Shown: positions 10,176 to 21,469 of the stretch, piece by piece
Layout: every line of letters starts with the position of its first letter
How positions within the stretch are numbered: position 1 is the stretch's first letter
Origin: Diabrotica undecimpunctata
Taxonomy: Eukaryota; Arthropoda; Insecta; Coleoptera; Chrysomelidae
Length of the DNA: 64,000 bases
Direction: 5' to 3'
Assembly (NCBI RefSeq): GCF_040954645.1
Contig: NC_092807.1
Span: forward strand, 51,861,481-51,925,480
Program-made: the position numbers and the translations under genes
The notes under the pieces: generated by a model
The model's database searches: none
The model's input: the letters and a program-made list of their open reading frames with translations, nothing else
Told to the model about the DNA's origin: nothing

Positions 10176-13100
10176 TTATATACTATTTAATAAGTTTTCT
10201 AGCTTCAGGAACTGGATAGCTGTGATGACTTGGCTCTGGTTCGATAATATATCTTTGATGTCGCCTTCCATGCCCAGTTCTTGGCGTCGTTTATTGTAGT
10301 GAGGGCAGTCCACAAGGATGTGTAGAACGCTTAGTGGAGATTGGCAATAGTGACAGATTGGCTTAGGTGCAGAATTCATTAGGTGACCATGTGTACATCT
10401 GGTGTGACCAATACGCAATCTTCTAGCAACAACCATCTCATTTCTAGTTATACCAGGGATAACGAACCGCTCAATCGTCTGATCTATTTGGTGTAAAAAT
10501 GTAGTGGATTGGTTCCAATGATTCTGCCAGTAATTTCGTACGAGTTTCTTTATACTAGTTTTTAGGTCACTGGCAATTTGTATATTACGTGGTGTACAAT
10601 TGGATACAGCAGCTTCTTTGGCAAAGCGATCGGCGTTGTCGTTACCCATAATCCCGATGTGGGAGGGAATCCATATGATAGTGATATGGATGTCGTGGAT
10701 GATAAGATTTTGGTAAATATCATGGATTTTTTCTACAAGAGGGTGATTAGTAAATAGATTATTGATGGACTGGATAGAGGCAAGGGAGTCTGTACAGATT
10801 GCAATATGTTGATTGGGTGCTGTACAGAGTTTGAAGGCTTGGTAAATAGCATACAGTTCACCAGTGTGAACGCTGCATGTGGCAGGTATTTGACATGAAC
10901 TAACGACTGTTTCCGTAGTGGTAACCGCACAACCAACCCCCGTTTCGCTCTTTGATGCGTCAGTGTAGAGTACCCGATCGAATTTCTTAAAATTAAGAAT
11001 TTCTAGTAAGGATTTCCTAATCAAATCCTGGTTGGTTTCTCCCTTACTAAACTTTGTAAGTGACACATTAAATTTCGGTAAAGTTTTGGTCCAAGGAGAG
11101 TTCTGCGGGATCGGGAGAGGGTTAGTTATGGATAAATTTATATGTGGTATTAAAGTTGGAAGTAAGAGGGCGATAGTGTGTATGCGTGGAGCAGGAGGGA
11201 GAGTACTAGTATAGTTGGGTAATGTCAGCAGTGTGTGTACTGGATTAGAAAGGTTAGCTGAAGTAGAGGCAGCGTAAGAAAGGAGGAGATATTGGCGCCT
11301 AAGCCAAAGAGGAGGTTCGTTGGCTTCGCGGTAGAGGCTCTCAGCTGGACTGCTACGAAAAGCTCCTAAACAGAGGCGGATAGCAGTATTATGCACAGAA
11401 TTAAGGGTTTGTAAAGATGTTTTGGATGCTGACATATATATAAAGCTGCCGTAATCGAGTTTAGAGCGAATGAGAGACCTATATACTTTTAATAGTGTAC
11501 ATTCGTTAGCGCCCCATTGGTAGTGGGAAAGTGTTTTGATAATATTTAAACGTTTTAGGCACTCTGCTCTAGTTTCCTGAATATGTAGTTTCCAAGAAAG
11601 TCGGGAGTCGAATATTAGTCCTAGAATTTTGCGGTGATCAACGACTGGGAGAGGGTGGTTATTCACTAAGATCTTAGGGGCAGTGGAGAGTGTTTTTCTG
11701 GTAAATTTAATGAGTTGTGATTTTGTAGATGAGAGGGACAGGCCGATGGCAGTCAATCTATTTTGTAATAAGTCCACAGATGTTTGGAGAAGTTTGCAAG
11801 TAGTAGTGGTCGCAACACCATGGCAATAAATTACAAGGTCATCAGCATATGAAGTAAATTTGACTGGGGAAGGAAGACTGTGGCATATATGGTTAATTGA
11901 TAAAATAAACAATGTGGGGCTTAATACAGAGCCCTGAGGGACTCCGTCTTGTTGGATGTGTGGTGATGATATACAACCATTTACAGAGACTCTGAAAGAT
12001 CTAGAGCTAAGAAAGTGCTTGATGAATTTAAAAATATTACCATTAAGGCCATATAATAATAGTTTATCGAGAATAACCTGTCTAGGTATTTTATCGAAGG
12101 CAGCTTCAATATCAAAAATGCAGGCAATCACTTCTTGACTGTTATTAATAGCTCCGGCGATGTGCGTATGAAGGAGGACGAGGTTATCGCTTGTGGAACG
12201 ATGTCGGCGAAAACCGGATTGTTCTTTAGGTAAAATTTGGTGTTTGTCAATAAACCATAAAAGACGTCTGTTTATCATCTTTTCCATTAATTTGCACATG
12301 GTGCAAGTGAGAGAAATCGGTCTATAGGACTGAGGAAAGATTGGTGTTTGGCCATGTTTTAGGACAGGTATAATTACGGATGTGTTCCATTGAGTAGGAA
12401 ATATTTGAGAAGACCAGATAGAGTTATATATGTCTAACAGGAAAGTGAGGCAGCGGTTGGGTAGGTTTTTAAGAAAAATATAAGGGATATCATCAGGGCC
12501 GGCAGAAGTATTTTTGCATGAGGATAAAGCAGATGTAAGTTCAGAAAGTGAGAAAGGAGAATTAATATTGTCGATATCTTGTAAGTGCTGTGAAGTGAGG
12601 TTGTAGGAGAGCGGTTCTTGTGTAGAGGATGAAATTAGGGGTTTGAGTTTGTTGTGAAATTGTTCCTCAAATGTATTAGCCAGGGTATTGCAAATAATTT
12701 GGCTGTTGCTAGAAGAAGTGCTGTTAGAGATTAAATGGGTAATTTTGGTGTTAGTTTTTTGTCCCTGAACTTGTCGGATTTTTTTCCACATTTGGGAGGG
12801 ATTTGTGTTATCATTCAAAGACGATACATAGTTATGCCAGGATGTTTTCTTGCTCTGTTTGACAACGTATTTGGCTTTGGCTTTCAGCTTTTTATACTTA
12901 ATTAAATTTTCAGGACTTTTATGTTTGCGGTATTGATTGAGCGCAGTCTTTGATTGTCGAATTGCGAGTTCACATTGAGAGTTCCACCAAGGAACAACTT
13001 TATGTCGGGAGCTAATTGTAGTTTTGCCAATATGAGTTAATGCTGCTTTAATTATGGCATCTGAGAATAGTTTTATGGAATCATCGATATTATTAGAGTT

Positions 13101-13859
13101 AGGTAATTTACATATTAGGGATTCCGATTTTTTGGAGAACTCTGGCCAATTAGCCTTGTTGAAGCGCCAATAACTTCTCACTGAAACTTGGTCATAGGTG
13201 TTGTCACGTATAATTATAGGGAAATGGTTGCTGTCGTGAAGGTCGTCCGCTGTTTGCCAGGATAATTTGGGGGCCGATTTGGGATCACATATGCTTAGAT
13301 CGATGGCAGAAAAAGCACCTGAAGCAATGTTAAAGTGGGTGTGTGATCCCGTATTAAGGATACATGAACTAGTGCAATCAAGAATATTTTCAACAACTTT
13401 ACCACGTCCGAATGTACGCGAGGAGCCCCACATAGTGTTGTGGGCGTTGAAGTCTCCTACAATTATATAGGGTTGGGGGAGTTGGTATACTAAATCAAGA
13501 AGTTCTTCTTCCTTTAGAATGTAGTCAGGAGGGATGTATATAGAGCATATTGTAAGTTTGTTAGGGCAGTAAGTAGTGATGGCGACGGCTTCGAGATTGG
13601 TAGTCAGAGGAAGAAGAGTGGAGTAATGGTCTTTAGAAGCAAATATAGATGCACCTCCACTAGCTCTAGAGCAGACAGATCTGATGTAATGATACCCTTC
13701 AAAATCTTTGAGTGTATGGAGATTAGTTGACGTGAAGTTAGTTTCCTGTAAGCAAATGAAGGTGGGGTTGTGGAGAGATATCAGTAGCTGTAGACGTTCT
13801 AAGCGCGGATAATATCCGTCGCAATTCCATTGAATTATAGTGAATATAAAAGTTATAAA
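10176..13859 (-). CDS. ORF2: endonuclease, reverse transcriptase and RNase H polyprotein
   Basis: The frame is open from 13,859, directly after the ORF1 stop, to 10,176: 1,227 codons. Domains in order: an APE-type endonuclease with QWNCDG (Asn 12), QETNF (Glu 39) and GDFNAHN (136-141); the usual SDH box reads SNH at 210-212. The RT has YRPISL, DIEAAFDK, GVPQGSVLSP and an intact YADD at about 671-674. RNase H has Asp 967 (YTDASKS), Glu 1001, Asp 1024 and Asp 1077 (NDNAD). A CHYC...H...C zinc knuckle lies near the end. The first in-frame ATG is at 13,433, inside the endonuclease, so translation must start without AUG, by reinitiation or by readthrough of the ORF1 stop. The frame is otherwise intact, so this is a young copy. 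The SNH change may weaken nicking. Confidence 0.92.
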   Translation of the reverse strand, partial: FITFIFTIIQWNCDGYYPRLERLQLLISLHNPTFICLQETNFTSTNLHTLKDFEGYHYIRSVCSRASGGASIFASKDHYSTLLPLTTNLEAVAITTYCPNKLTICSIYIPPDYILKEEELLDLVYQLPQPYIIVGDFNAHNTMWGSSRTFGRGKVVENILDCTSSCILNTGSHTHFNIASGAFSAIDLSICDPKSAPKLSWQTADDLHDSNHFPIIIRDNTYDQVSVRSYWRFNKANWPEFSKKSESLICKLPNSNNIDDSIKLFSDAIIKAALTHIGKTTISSRHKVVPWWNSQCELAIRQSKTALNQYRKHKSPENLIKYKKLKAKAKYVVKQSKKTSWHNYVSSLNDNTNPSQMWKKIRQVQGQKTNTKITHLISNSTSSSNSQIICNTLANTFEEQFHNKLKPLISSSTQEPLSYNLTSQHLQDIDNINSPFSLSELTSALSSCKNTSAGPDDIPYIFLKNLPNRCLTFLLDIYNSIWSSQIFPTQWNTSVIIPVLKHGQTPIFPQSYRPISLTCTMCKLMEKMINRRLLWFIDKHQILPKEQSGFRRHRSTSDNLVLLHTHIAGAINNSQEVIACIFDIEAAFDKIPRQVILDKLLLYGLNGNIFKFIKHFLSSRSFRVSVNGCISSPHIQQDGVPQGSVLSPTLFILSINHICHSLPSPVKFTSYADDLVIYCHGVATTTTCKLLQTSVDLLQNRLTAIGLSLSSTKSQLIKFTRKTLSTAPKILVNNHPLPVVDHRKILGLIFDSRLSWKLHIQETRAECLKRLNIIKTLSHYQWGANECTLLKVYRSLIRSKLDYGSFIYMSASKTSLQTLNSVHNTAIRLCLGAFRSSPAESLYREANEPPLWLRRQYLLLSYAASTSANLSNPVHTLLTLPNYTSTLPPAPRIHTIALLLPTLIPHINLSITNPLPIPQNSPWTKTLPKFNVSLTKFSKGETNQDLIRKSLLEILNFKKFDRVLYTDASKSETGVGCAVTTTETVVSSCQIPATCSVHTGELYAIYQAFKLCTAPNQHIAICTDSLASIQSINNLFTNHPLVEKIHDIYQNLIIHDIHITIIWIPSHIGIMGNDNADRFAKEAAVSNCTPRNIQIASDLKTSIKKLVRNYWQNHWNQSTTFLHQIDQTIERFVIPGITRNEMVVARRLRIGHTRCTHGHLMNSAPKPICHYCQSPLSVLHILVDCPHYNKRRQELGMEGDIKDILSNQSQVITAIQFLKLENLLNSI

Positions 13860-15203
13860 TTAAGGCAGGTCGGTTTTGTCTAAGGATGGGTCACTGTCAT
13901 TAGAGCTAACAGATGCAAGACTAACAGTGTCAATAACATCATTTAGATTCATCGTAGCCTTAATTTTTTTTTGTAGGCGAGTTATACGATTTTTAAGTGA
14001 TCTATCAGAGATATTATGGTATATTTGTTTAAGGTCATCAAGAAGGGCGTTAATGTTCGTAGTAAATTGGTATGCTTCAGCTAAGGGGTCATGGCAGTCG
14101 AAAGAATTTTCCAAGAAAGCAATTAGTTGTAGCGAGTTAATTGAAAAGGATGATGGGTTTGCTGCTATAAGATTTTCTATGATTAAGCGGGCAGACGGGC
14201 TGATACTGGCTGATGGTTTTGTATCTTTGGTTTTCGATTTTTTTTTAGGGGCTGATTTGGGGGCCCGGAAGGAGGTGTCATCGAGGGAATGTGGATCTAT
14301 TGGAGTGTGAGTAGTAGGATCTGAAATGGCAATTACAGGGGGAGAATCAAGGCTTGAGTCAGTTGAATGGGCTCTTTTCAGGAGGGCGATAGTAGGAGGT
14401 GTAGGTTGAGGTTGATCTAAAGGTAGAGGTGTGATGTTGGATAAATTGTCGGAGGCAGAATTTGGGTCAGAAGTGTGAGAGGTGCCGGAAGGTGCGGTGG
14501 GGCTATTGTTGGTGGATTCATTAGGTACTTGGGCGAAACGGGGGTGGGTAGTGGTATCCGGTGGGTTTTGGCAGGTTTCAGCCGTATGTCCGGCTTTTTG
14601 GCAAAGGAAACATTCTAGTTTGTCTGATGTAACGAAGATTCGGAAGGAAGTGTTTTCAAAATGTATTAATACGGAGGTTTGTATTTCGAAATTGTCTTTA
14701 TCTGGTATTACGTAGATAGACCGTCGAAAACTTAATATATGGGAATAATCTTCATCGGGTGAGCCTGTACGAATCTGAGATACAGGTGAGGCTAGTTGCA
14801 GACCAAGTTCGTTTTTTAATGCCTGCTCGATAAGTTGATTTGGAATCGATGGACATACATTAGATATTAACAATCTTTTAGTTGGGGAAATGAGTCTGCG
14901 GATGTGGACAATTTCATTTTTAACGGAAACGGTGGGATTGTTTTTAAGAAGAATATCGACGTCAGAAATAGAAGCAAGAAAGATGCAAATGCGTTGGTTA
15001 GATATGCGGGAAGCGTGGGTAATACGCTTTGGTGTTACGATTTCACCGATTGCCTTAATGTAATCGAAGAGAGCTGTATCCGGAAGAGCATTTAATACTA
15101 TTGCTTGCTTTCTGCTAGGATATGATGTGGTCGCCGGTGTAGGTTTTGTTGTTTTTGATGTGGTAACAGCTGCGTAGCTTGGAGCGGTGGGTTGAAGAAG
15201 CAT
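13860..15203 (-). CDS. ORF1: Gag-like RNA-binding protein of I-type LINE
   Basis: The 447-residue frame starts at an ATG at 15,203 and ends with TAA at 13,862-13,860. It carries one CCHC zinc knuckle (Cys198, Cys201, His206, Cys211; CFLCQKAGHTAETC), preceded by a region with RRM-like spacing and followed by a Pro/Ser/Thr-rich stretch and a basic KKKSKTKD segment. In I and Jockey elements this protein packages the element RNA in the cytoplasm and returns it to the nucleus. ORF2 follows in the same frame without a gap. No internal stops were seen, so the protein is probably still producible. Confidence 0.88.
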   Translation of the reverse strand: MLLQPTAPSYAAVTTSKTTKPTPATTSYPSRKQAIVLNALPDTALFDYIKAIGEIVTPKRITHASRISNQRICIFLASISDVDILLKNNPTVSVKNEIVHIRRLISPTKRLLISNVCPSIPNQLIEQALKNELGLQLASPVSQIRTGSPDEDYSHILSFRRSIYVIPDKDNFEIQTSVLIHFENTSFRIFVTSDKLECFLCQKAGHTAETCQNPPDTTTHPRFAQVPNESTNNSPTAPSGTSHTSDPNSASDNLSNITPLPLDQPQPTPPTIALLKRAHSTDSSLDSPPVIAISDPTTHTPIDPHSLDDTSFRAPKSAPKKKSKTKDTKPSASISPSARLIIENLIAANPSSFSINSLQLIAFLENSFDCHDPLAEAYQFTTNINALLDDLKQIYHNISDRSLKNRITRLQKKIKATMNLNDVIDTVSLASVSSNDSDPSLDKTDLP

Positions 15204-15568
15204 TTTTAAATATTCTGGATGCCAAAATATTTAATGAAAATCAGGCGCAATGCCTGGCCTATTTATTGTGTTTGTATCAATTATAAAGTTTACATACCAA
15301 GTTGTTTCACAAAAAACTTTTCACTTTCAATAATTACTTGATAACAAAACACATTAACTGACAAGTTTTTTTTTATAAGAAATACTATTTGAAGAAGCCG
15401 AGGTGTTGACTCGTTGGCTTTTCGAATAGGAATGACTTTTTCATTTATTATCTGTTAAATTAGGAGATCATTTTTAGTTTTATTTTATAGTTAAGTGCGT
15501 TGTTTTAATAATATACCCATATGTATAGTTGAATAAGTAAGTATTCACTAAATCTATATATATATATA

Positions 15569-16968
15569 TGTTGAAATGATATTGTTTAAAAAATTAATTT
15601 ATAAGTTATATACTAGATAATATTAGATAAAAAAAAAGTATTTGATTATTTTAAATAAGTTATATACTAGAGAATTTTATAAAAATATATTTATGTGAGG
15701 GCAATTTTAAGAAATTAGCATATAATAATTGTAAAAAGTTGTATTTTAGTAGTTATGATTTTGTAGATATATTTAAGTGAGCCATGTGACTAGGCAACAC
15801 ACTATACATACTCTCCAAGTGAGATTTTAGGAATTAAAGTGGGGTTATAATAATAATGTTAGTTTAAAATGTTTAATTTATATATATTTAATGATTTAAA
15901 TGTTTATTCTTATCTGAAAAGCCTAAATGTCAACAAAATTATCAATAGAACATTAACGAATTCTCCAGAATGCAGAATTTGATCTTTGTTTATGTTGGAA
16001 CATTCTGGAATAATGATTATGTCGGTGGATAGAACAGATATTTTTTTCGAGAACATCCATATAGAAGAAATAGAACTAAATCGAACATGATTTCTTACCA
16101 GATGGTTCTGGAAGATTGAAAAGATATAAATACCCGTGATTTGGATTCAAGATGGCCAGTTTATTATGAAAGTTAGTAGAAGATAGATTCATTAAGTTAG
16201 TGAAGTCAATTGTTCAGAATTTTCAAGATAGTGCAGTCAGAAAAGTTTTTAGTAAGAAGTCAGGCAGTTTAGTAAGAAATATGAAAGTTAGTTGGAGTCA
16301 GTGAATCAGTTACAAATAGTCCAATTGTTTAATATAGTGAGTTAAATGAAGATTAAAAATTATGCATATATTTTAATGCACATTTATAATTATACACAAA
16401 TAATTATTGAAGATTAAAAAAGTATATTAGAAGAATCTTGGTTGGATATTGGTATATTGAAAAGAAGAATAAATATAAATGCTGTTTTGCTGGTTTGCTT
16501 GGTGGTTTATAAATGCTGGTGAAGAAAAATATATCTTAAATTGGTAGAAGCTGATAATTGGAAAAATTAATTTCACAAAAACAAGGATAACCGAAGTACG
16601 AAGACATTCAGTGGTGATTAGAATCTATATAGTGGAAAACAGTTCATTTAGGCATTCAGTGAAAGAAAGGTACAAAATTTTGTTAATATAATTTAGTTAA
16701 TGTCATAACAATTTCAATTTTGAAGATAGTTTGTTTAAATTTTACATTGTCTATAGAATTTAATTAGTTTTATAATAGTATCAATTTAAAGATAGTTTAT
16801 TTTAAATTTACATTGGCTAGGTTAGATATATATGTGTGTTTCATAATAGTTATAATAAAGATAATTTAAAAAAGTACTTACAAACTAATTCTTTGAGAAC
16901 CGCGATAAAAACCCTATATTATTAAAATACTCATTGCTCATCATTCAAACAAACAATACATCATAACA
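15569..16968 (+). repeat. 5' LTR
   Basis: The LTR is bounded by TGTT...AACA. The right edge is fixed by the repeat in the 3' LTR remnant and by the primer-binding site 3 nt further on. The left edge is inferred from the TGTT end matching AACA and from its position against (AT)n. At 1,400 bp it is long for an insect gypsy-type LTR. Confidence 0.65.
16124..16132 (+). promoter_or_regulatory. Candidate TATA box in LTR
   Basis: The string atataaata lies mid-LTR, followed about 25-30 bp later by a ttcaagatggccagt segment that could hold the start site. It is the best core-promoter candidate for the element. In such AT-rich DNA a chance match is possible. Confidence 0.35.
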
Positions 16969-16971
16969 ATT

Positions 16972-16989
16972 TGGCGCCCAACGTGGGGC
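16972..16989 (+). promoter_or_regulatory. Primer-binding site of LTR element
   Basis: The sequence tggcgcccaacgtggggc starts 3 nt after the LTR end. The TGGCGCCC start is typical of tRNA-primed minus-strand DNA synthesis in gypsy-type elements. The tRNA species was not determined. Confidence 0.75.
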
Positions 16990-17108
16990 TCTCTATTTAA
17001 AAGAATTAGTTTGGGAAGATAAGTGCTCTCATATAATTAAATTAATTTTCATTAAAAAAAAATTATAGATTTTATTTTTAATTATATTTGAACAAGTAAA
17101 GTCTCAAA

Positions 17109-18770
17109 ATGTCTCAAGAAAAGAAAGGTACAAGAAGCACAAAGAATGAAGAAGATGTGGAAGTAGAAACACAACCTATACAAGAGGAGAGTTTAGTTCA
17201 AGTTCCACAAGATACTGCAGAAATGAATCCAGAAAGAGAGGAAAATGTCAATATGGCAGCTTTGATGTCATTAATGATGCAGATGAACAAGAAAATGAAA
17301 GAGAATACGAAAAAAATGGAAGAGAATTCAAAAGAAATCAAAGAAGACATAAAAAAATTGGAAGAGAATTCAAAAGAAGTCAAAGAAGACATAAAAAAAT
17401 TGGAAGAGAATTCAAAAGAAGTCAAAGAAGACATGAAAAAAATGGAACAGAAATTAGAAGAGAATTATAGAAAATTAGAAAAGAAAATAGAAGATAATAA
17501 TAATAAAATTGTAAAACAAATAGAAAAACAAATGGATAAAAAACTTGAAGCTGCAGAGAAAAAAGTAGCAAATGAAATAAAAAATATACGGAATGACTAC
17601 AAGAAAAGGATAGAAAATGAGAGGACAGAAGTAAAGAGGATTATTCAAGATAATAAGATAGATATAGAACAGAAAATAGAGTTGCAGAAATGTAACTTAG
17701 AAGTAAAAATTAACGAAGACAGGAGAAACACAGAAGAAAAATTAGATGATATACAACAAAATATCCAAATAAATAATAATCAAATAAGAAATGTGGAACA
17801 GAGAATAGATGATATTTCACAAATGAGAGACATAGGGAGACCTTACTTAAATTTAACAAATGAGACTGGGATTAAATTCACTGGTAATATAAAAAATTTG
17901 CATCCTAGAGTATACATAAATAGTTTGAAACATAAATTAAGATTCGTGAATAATATTAATGATATTAAAGATTATATTAGAATGACATTAAATGACAATG
18001 CAGCAACTTGGTTTGCTAGTATTGAAAATGATTTAGATAATTTTCAAACATTTGAAAATAAATTTTTAAATTATTATTGGGGTGAATTAGAGCAAGCCAA
18101 GTTTAGAGAAATTCTATATTTTGGAAAGTATAATCACAATTTAAAATCAAATATGGTAGATTATGCATTGAAACCGATAACAGTTGCAAAATATTTAGAA
18201 CCACCACTTAGAGAGGATGAAACAGTCTTAAATGTATCTAGACATTTTGACGCTGATGTTGTGCAAACCGTAACTGTACAAAATATTCAAACAATAGATA
18301 GTTTTATTAATTTTATTCAAAGAATACAAAGAGGTAATATGACAAGTAATAATAACAACAATAGAAAAGGCAATAATAACTTTCAATATAATAAAAATGA
18401 TAATCAACAATATAGACAATCATATAACAATAATTATAGATATGGTAATAATTTACAAAATTTTAATAATAATAACAGTAATCAAAATAGACAGAATTGT
18501 AATAACAATACTAGTTATAATAGAGAACATTTTAATAACAGTACTAATAATAATAGACAAGATTTTAACAATAGAAGAAATACAGAGCGACCTAACTATA
18601 ACAGACAGGTAAATTGTGTTCGAAGGAATAGAAGCTGCGAAGACAGGGAACGAAATAGTACAAGGCAAGAAAATGTGAGTAGAAGTCATAGTAGGGAAAG
18701 ACATAGGACATCAGATCCAAGTGGTCAGATACAATCTGACAATTCTAATAATCAAAATTTTGTGCAGTAA
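17109..18770 (+). CDS. Gag protein of LTR element
   Basis: The 553-residue frame opens with an ATG (17,109) and ends at TAA 18,768-18,770. Residues from about 50 to 245 form a long Lys/Glu-rich coiled coil containing a 14-residue (42-bp) tandem repeat, KEDIKKLEENSKEV, repeated about three times near 17,320-17,440. A capsid-like domain follows (TGNIKNLHPRVYINSLKHKL, then AATWFASIENDLDNF), as in Ty3/gypsy Gag. The tail is Asn-rich and then Arg-rich (SRSHSRERHR) and has no CCHC knuckle. Pol lies in the -1 frame. The coiled-coil extension is unusually long for a gypsy Gag. Confidence 0.85.
   Translation: MSQEKKGTRSTKNEEDVEVETQPIQEESLVQVPQDTAEMNPEREENVNMAALMSLMMQMNKKMKENTKKMEENSKEIKEDIKKLEENSKEVKEDIKKLEENSKEVKEDMKKMEQKLEENYRKLEKKIEDNNNKIVKQIEKQMDKKLEAAEKKVANEIKNIRNDYKKRIENERTEVKRIIQDNKIDIEQKIELQKCNLEVKINEDRRNTEEKLDDIQQNIQINNNQIRNVEQRIDDISQMRDIGRPYLNLTNETGIKFTGNIKNLHPRVYINSLKHKLRFVNNINDIKDYIRMTLNDNAATWFASIENDLDNFQTFENKFLNYYWGELEQAKFREILYFGKYNHNLKSNMVDYALKPITVAKYLEPPLREDETVLNVSRHFDADVVQTVTVQNIQTIDSFINFIQRIQRGNMTSNNNNNRKGNNNFQYNKNDNQQYRQSYNNNYRYGNNLQNFNNNNSNQNRQNCNNNTSYNREHFNNSTNNNRQDFNNRRNTERPNYNRQVNCVRRNRSCEDRERNSTRQENVSRSHSRERHRTSDPSGQIQSDNSNNQNFVQ
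18755..18761 (+). promoter_or_regulatory. Candidate -1 frameshift site (AAATTTT)
   Basis: The heptamer A AAT TTT sits in the gag frame 7-13 nt before the gag stop and fits the X XXY YYZ slippery rule. The -1 frame is open from this point without interruption to 20,284 and contains protease and RT, so slippage here would make a Gag-Pol fusion. A downstream RNA structure was not assessed. Confidence 0.6.
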
Positions 18771-20284
18771 ACTTTCTGAATTACAAGTTAGGCCATTGCT
18801 ATTATGAAAAACCTTCTGAATTTATTTCTTTAGATGAAGATAAAATTATTGAATCTATTAATTTAATTTATATAAATGCTTTGGCCAAAAATAAAATGAT
18901 TAAAATTATGATAGATACTGGTTCAGAAAGTACTTTAGTCTCAGAGAATTTTATTTTTAATACATTAAAACTATCAGATATAATAAAGATTCCAAAAATT
19001 AAAATTATTGGTGCAAATAATAAGAAGTTGGGTGAAATTGATAAACTAGCCAATTTTAAAATTAATATTCTTAATAAAGAAATTAATATGCAAGGATTTA
19101 TTGTCAAGGATTTATGTGTTGATATATTAATGGGAAATGATAAATTGGAAAAGAAGAAAGTAAAGATAGATTTTGAAGAAAAAATGGTAACTTTGGAAGG
19201 GCAAATAATTAAGTTTATGCAGAAAGATGAGGTGGAAGAAGGAATAAGAGTTGATAGGATATTATTAAAAGAAAATAATGATGTTTATGAAGAAGAAATG
19301 TATTTTGATGATAGGGAAATGTCCCAAAAGAATGTAAAGAATAATTATTGTAGTGAATATTTAAGGAATGGAAATTTTAAGCAGATGGATGCCTACGAGG
19401 TGGAGTGCGTAAAATTGGAAGCAAGGAATAATATGTACATAATGAAGAATAATGTTATTTGTAAAGAAGAAGATATGATGAAAGTTTTAAATTGCCCTGA
19501 AGAATATAAATCAATAGTCATTTCCATATTGCAGCAACACAAGGGACTTGTCAATAAAGAAAATAGAATTGCACAAAATTATATCCATAGTATAAAAGTT
19601 AAAGAAGAAAAAGATTTTAAAACAAAATCATACCCAATACCATATAAATACAGAGAAGAAGTAAACAAAACAATTAATAATATGTTAGAAGATGGAATCA
19701 TTGAGAAGGCAGACACACGTTTTATAAATCCAATAGTAGTAGTACGTAAAAGATCAGGGGAAATCAGATTATGTTTGGATGCAAGGAATATTAACAAGAT
19801 CACTGAAAAGCAATTTGAAGCACCAATGAGTATAGATGGAATACTAGGAAGAATTACAGGAATGTCATTTTTCACTAAAATCGATTTACAGCATAGTTTT
19901 TGGTTAATACCTCTAGAAAGAAAAAGTAGACAGTATACAGGATTTCAGATAGATGGAGTAGTATATCAATTCAAAGTAGTACCATTTGGACTTCAATCAT
20001 CTTGCAGTGCTCTATGTAGATGTCTTCATGATATTTTGGATCAATATGAACATTTTGTAATTCACTACATTGGTGATATATTAATTGTTTCTAAAACGGC
20101 TGAAGATCATGAGAAACACCTAAAAATTATAATAAACAGATTAGATAAAGTTGGACTTAAAATAAATCAAGAAAAATGTACATTTTTTCAAAAAGAAGTA
20201 ATATATTATAAACTTAACACTAATTATAAAAATACTAACAGCTTACTGATATATCCATTTTATTCAATAGACTTGATTTGTTAA
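18761..20284 (+). pseudogene. Pol fragment: protease and reverse transcriptase, dead
   Basis: Read in the -1 frame relative to gag. The protease has the catalytic DTGSES motif near 18,911. The RT has YPIPYKYREEVNK, LCLDARNINK, FFTKIDLQHSFW, FKVVPFGLQSS and HYIGDILIV. The last should be Y-x-D-D; the first catalytic aspartate is replaced by glycine, so the RT is predicted inactive. Homology stops near 20,207, after which about 70 nt stay open by chance. RNase H and integrase are missing. No stop or frameshift occurs within the retained part. Confidence 0.85.
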
Positions 20285-20378
20285 ATAGATGGTAGATTTC
20301 ATTATTTTGAATCAATTTGACATCATACTTGTTGAATTTTGTATATATGGAAATTAATTTGTACCCTAAAAATCACAA
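20207..20378. other. Filler between RT break and 3' LTR remnant
   Basis: About 170 bp does not resemble RT and has no visible match in the 5' LTR. It may be residual 3' internal sequence brought next to RT by the deletion. Confidence 0.4.
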
Positions 20379-21240
<862 letters not shown>

Positions 21241-21256
21241 TGAAATGTGCAAACTG

Positions 21257-21464
<208 letters not shown>

Positions 21465-21469
21465 TCTGT

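Larger units (their letters stand above)
10054..15446 (-). mobile_element. Full-length I-type non-LTR retrotransposon
   Basis: A complete LINE of about 5.37 kb lies on the minus strand. Direct repeats actttttcattt at 10,054-10,065 and 15,435-15,446 flank it; the exact lower edge is ambiguous because it merges with the poly(T) run. In the sense direction the element starts with cattcctattcg at 15,434, has a 5' UTR of about 230 nt, ORF1 (15,203-13,860), ORF2 (13,859-10,176), a short 3' UTR of about 90 nt and a poly(A) tail (T-run at about 10,062-10,082) preceded by an AATAAA-like string. Gene order and an RNase H domain fit the I superfamily. Confidence 0.92.

Noticed and set aside
13876..14310. 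Plus-strand frames opposite the I-type LINE ORFs
   Set aside because: Shadows of the intact minus-strand ORF1 and ORF2, without their own motifs.
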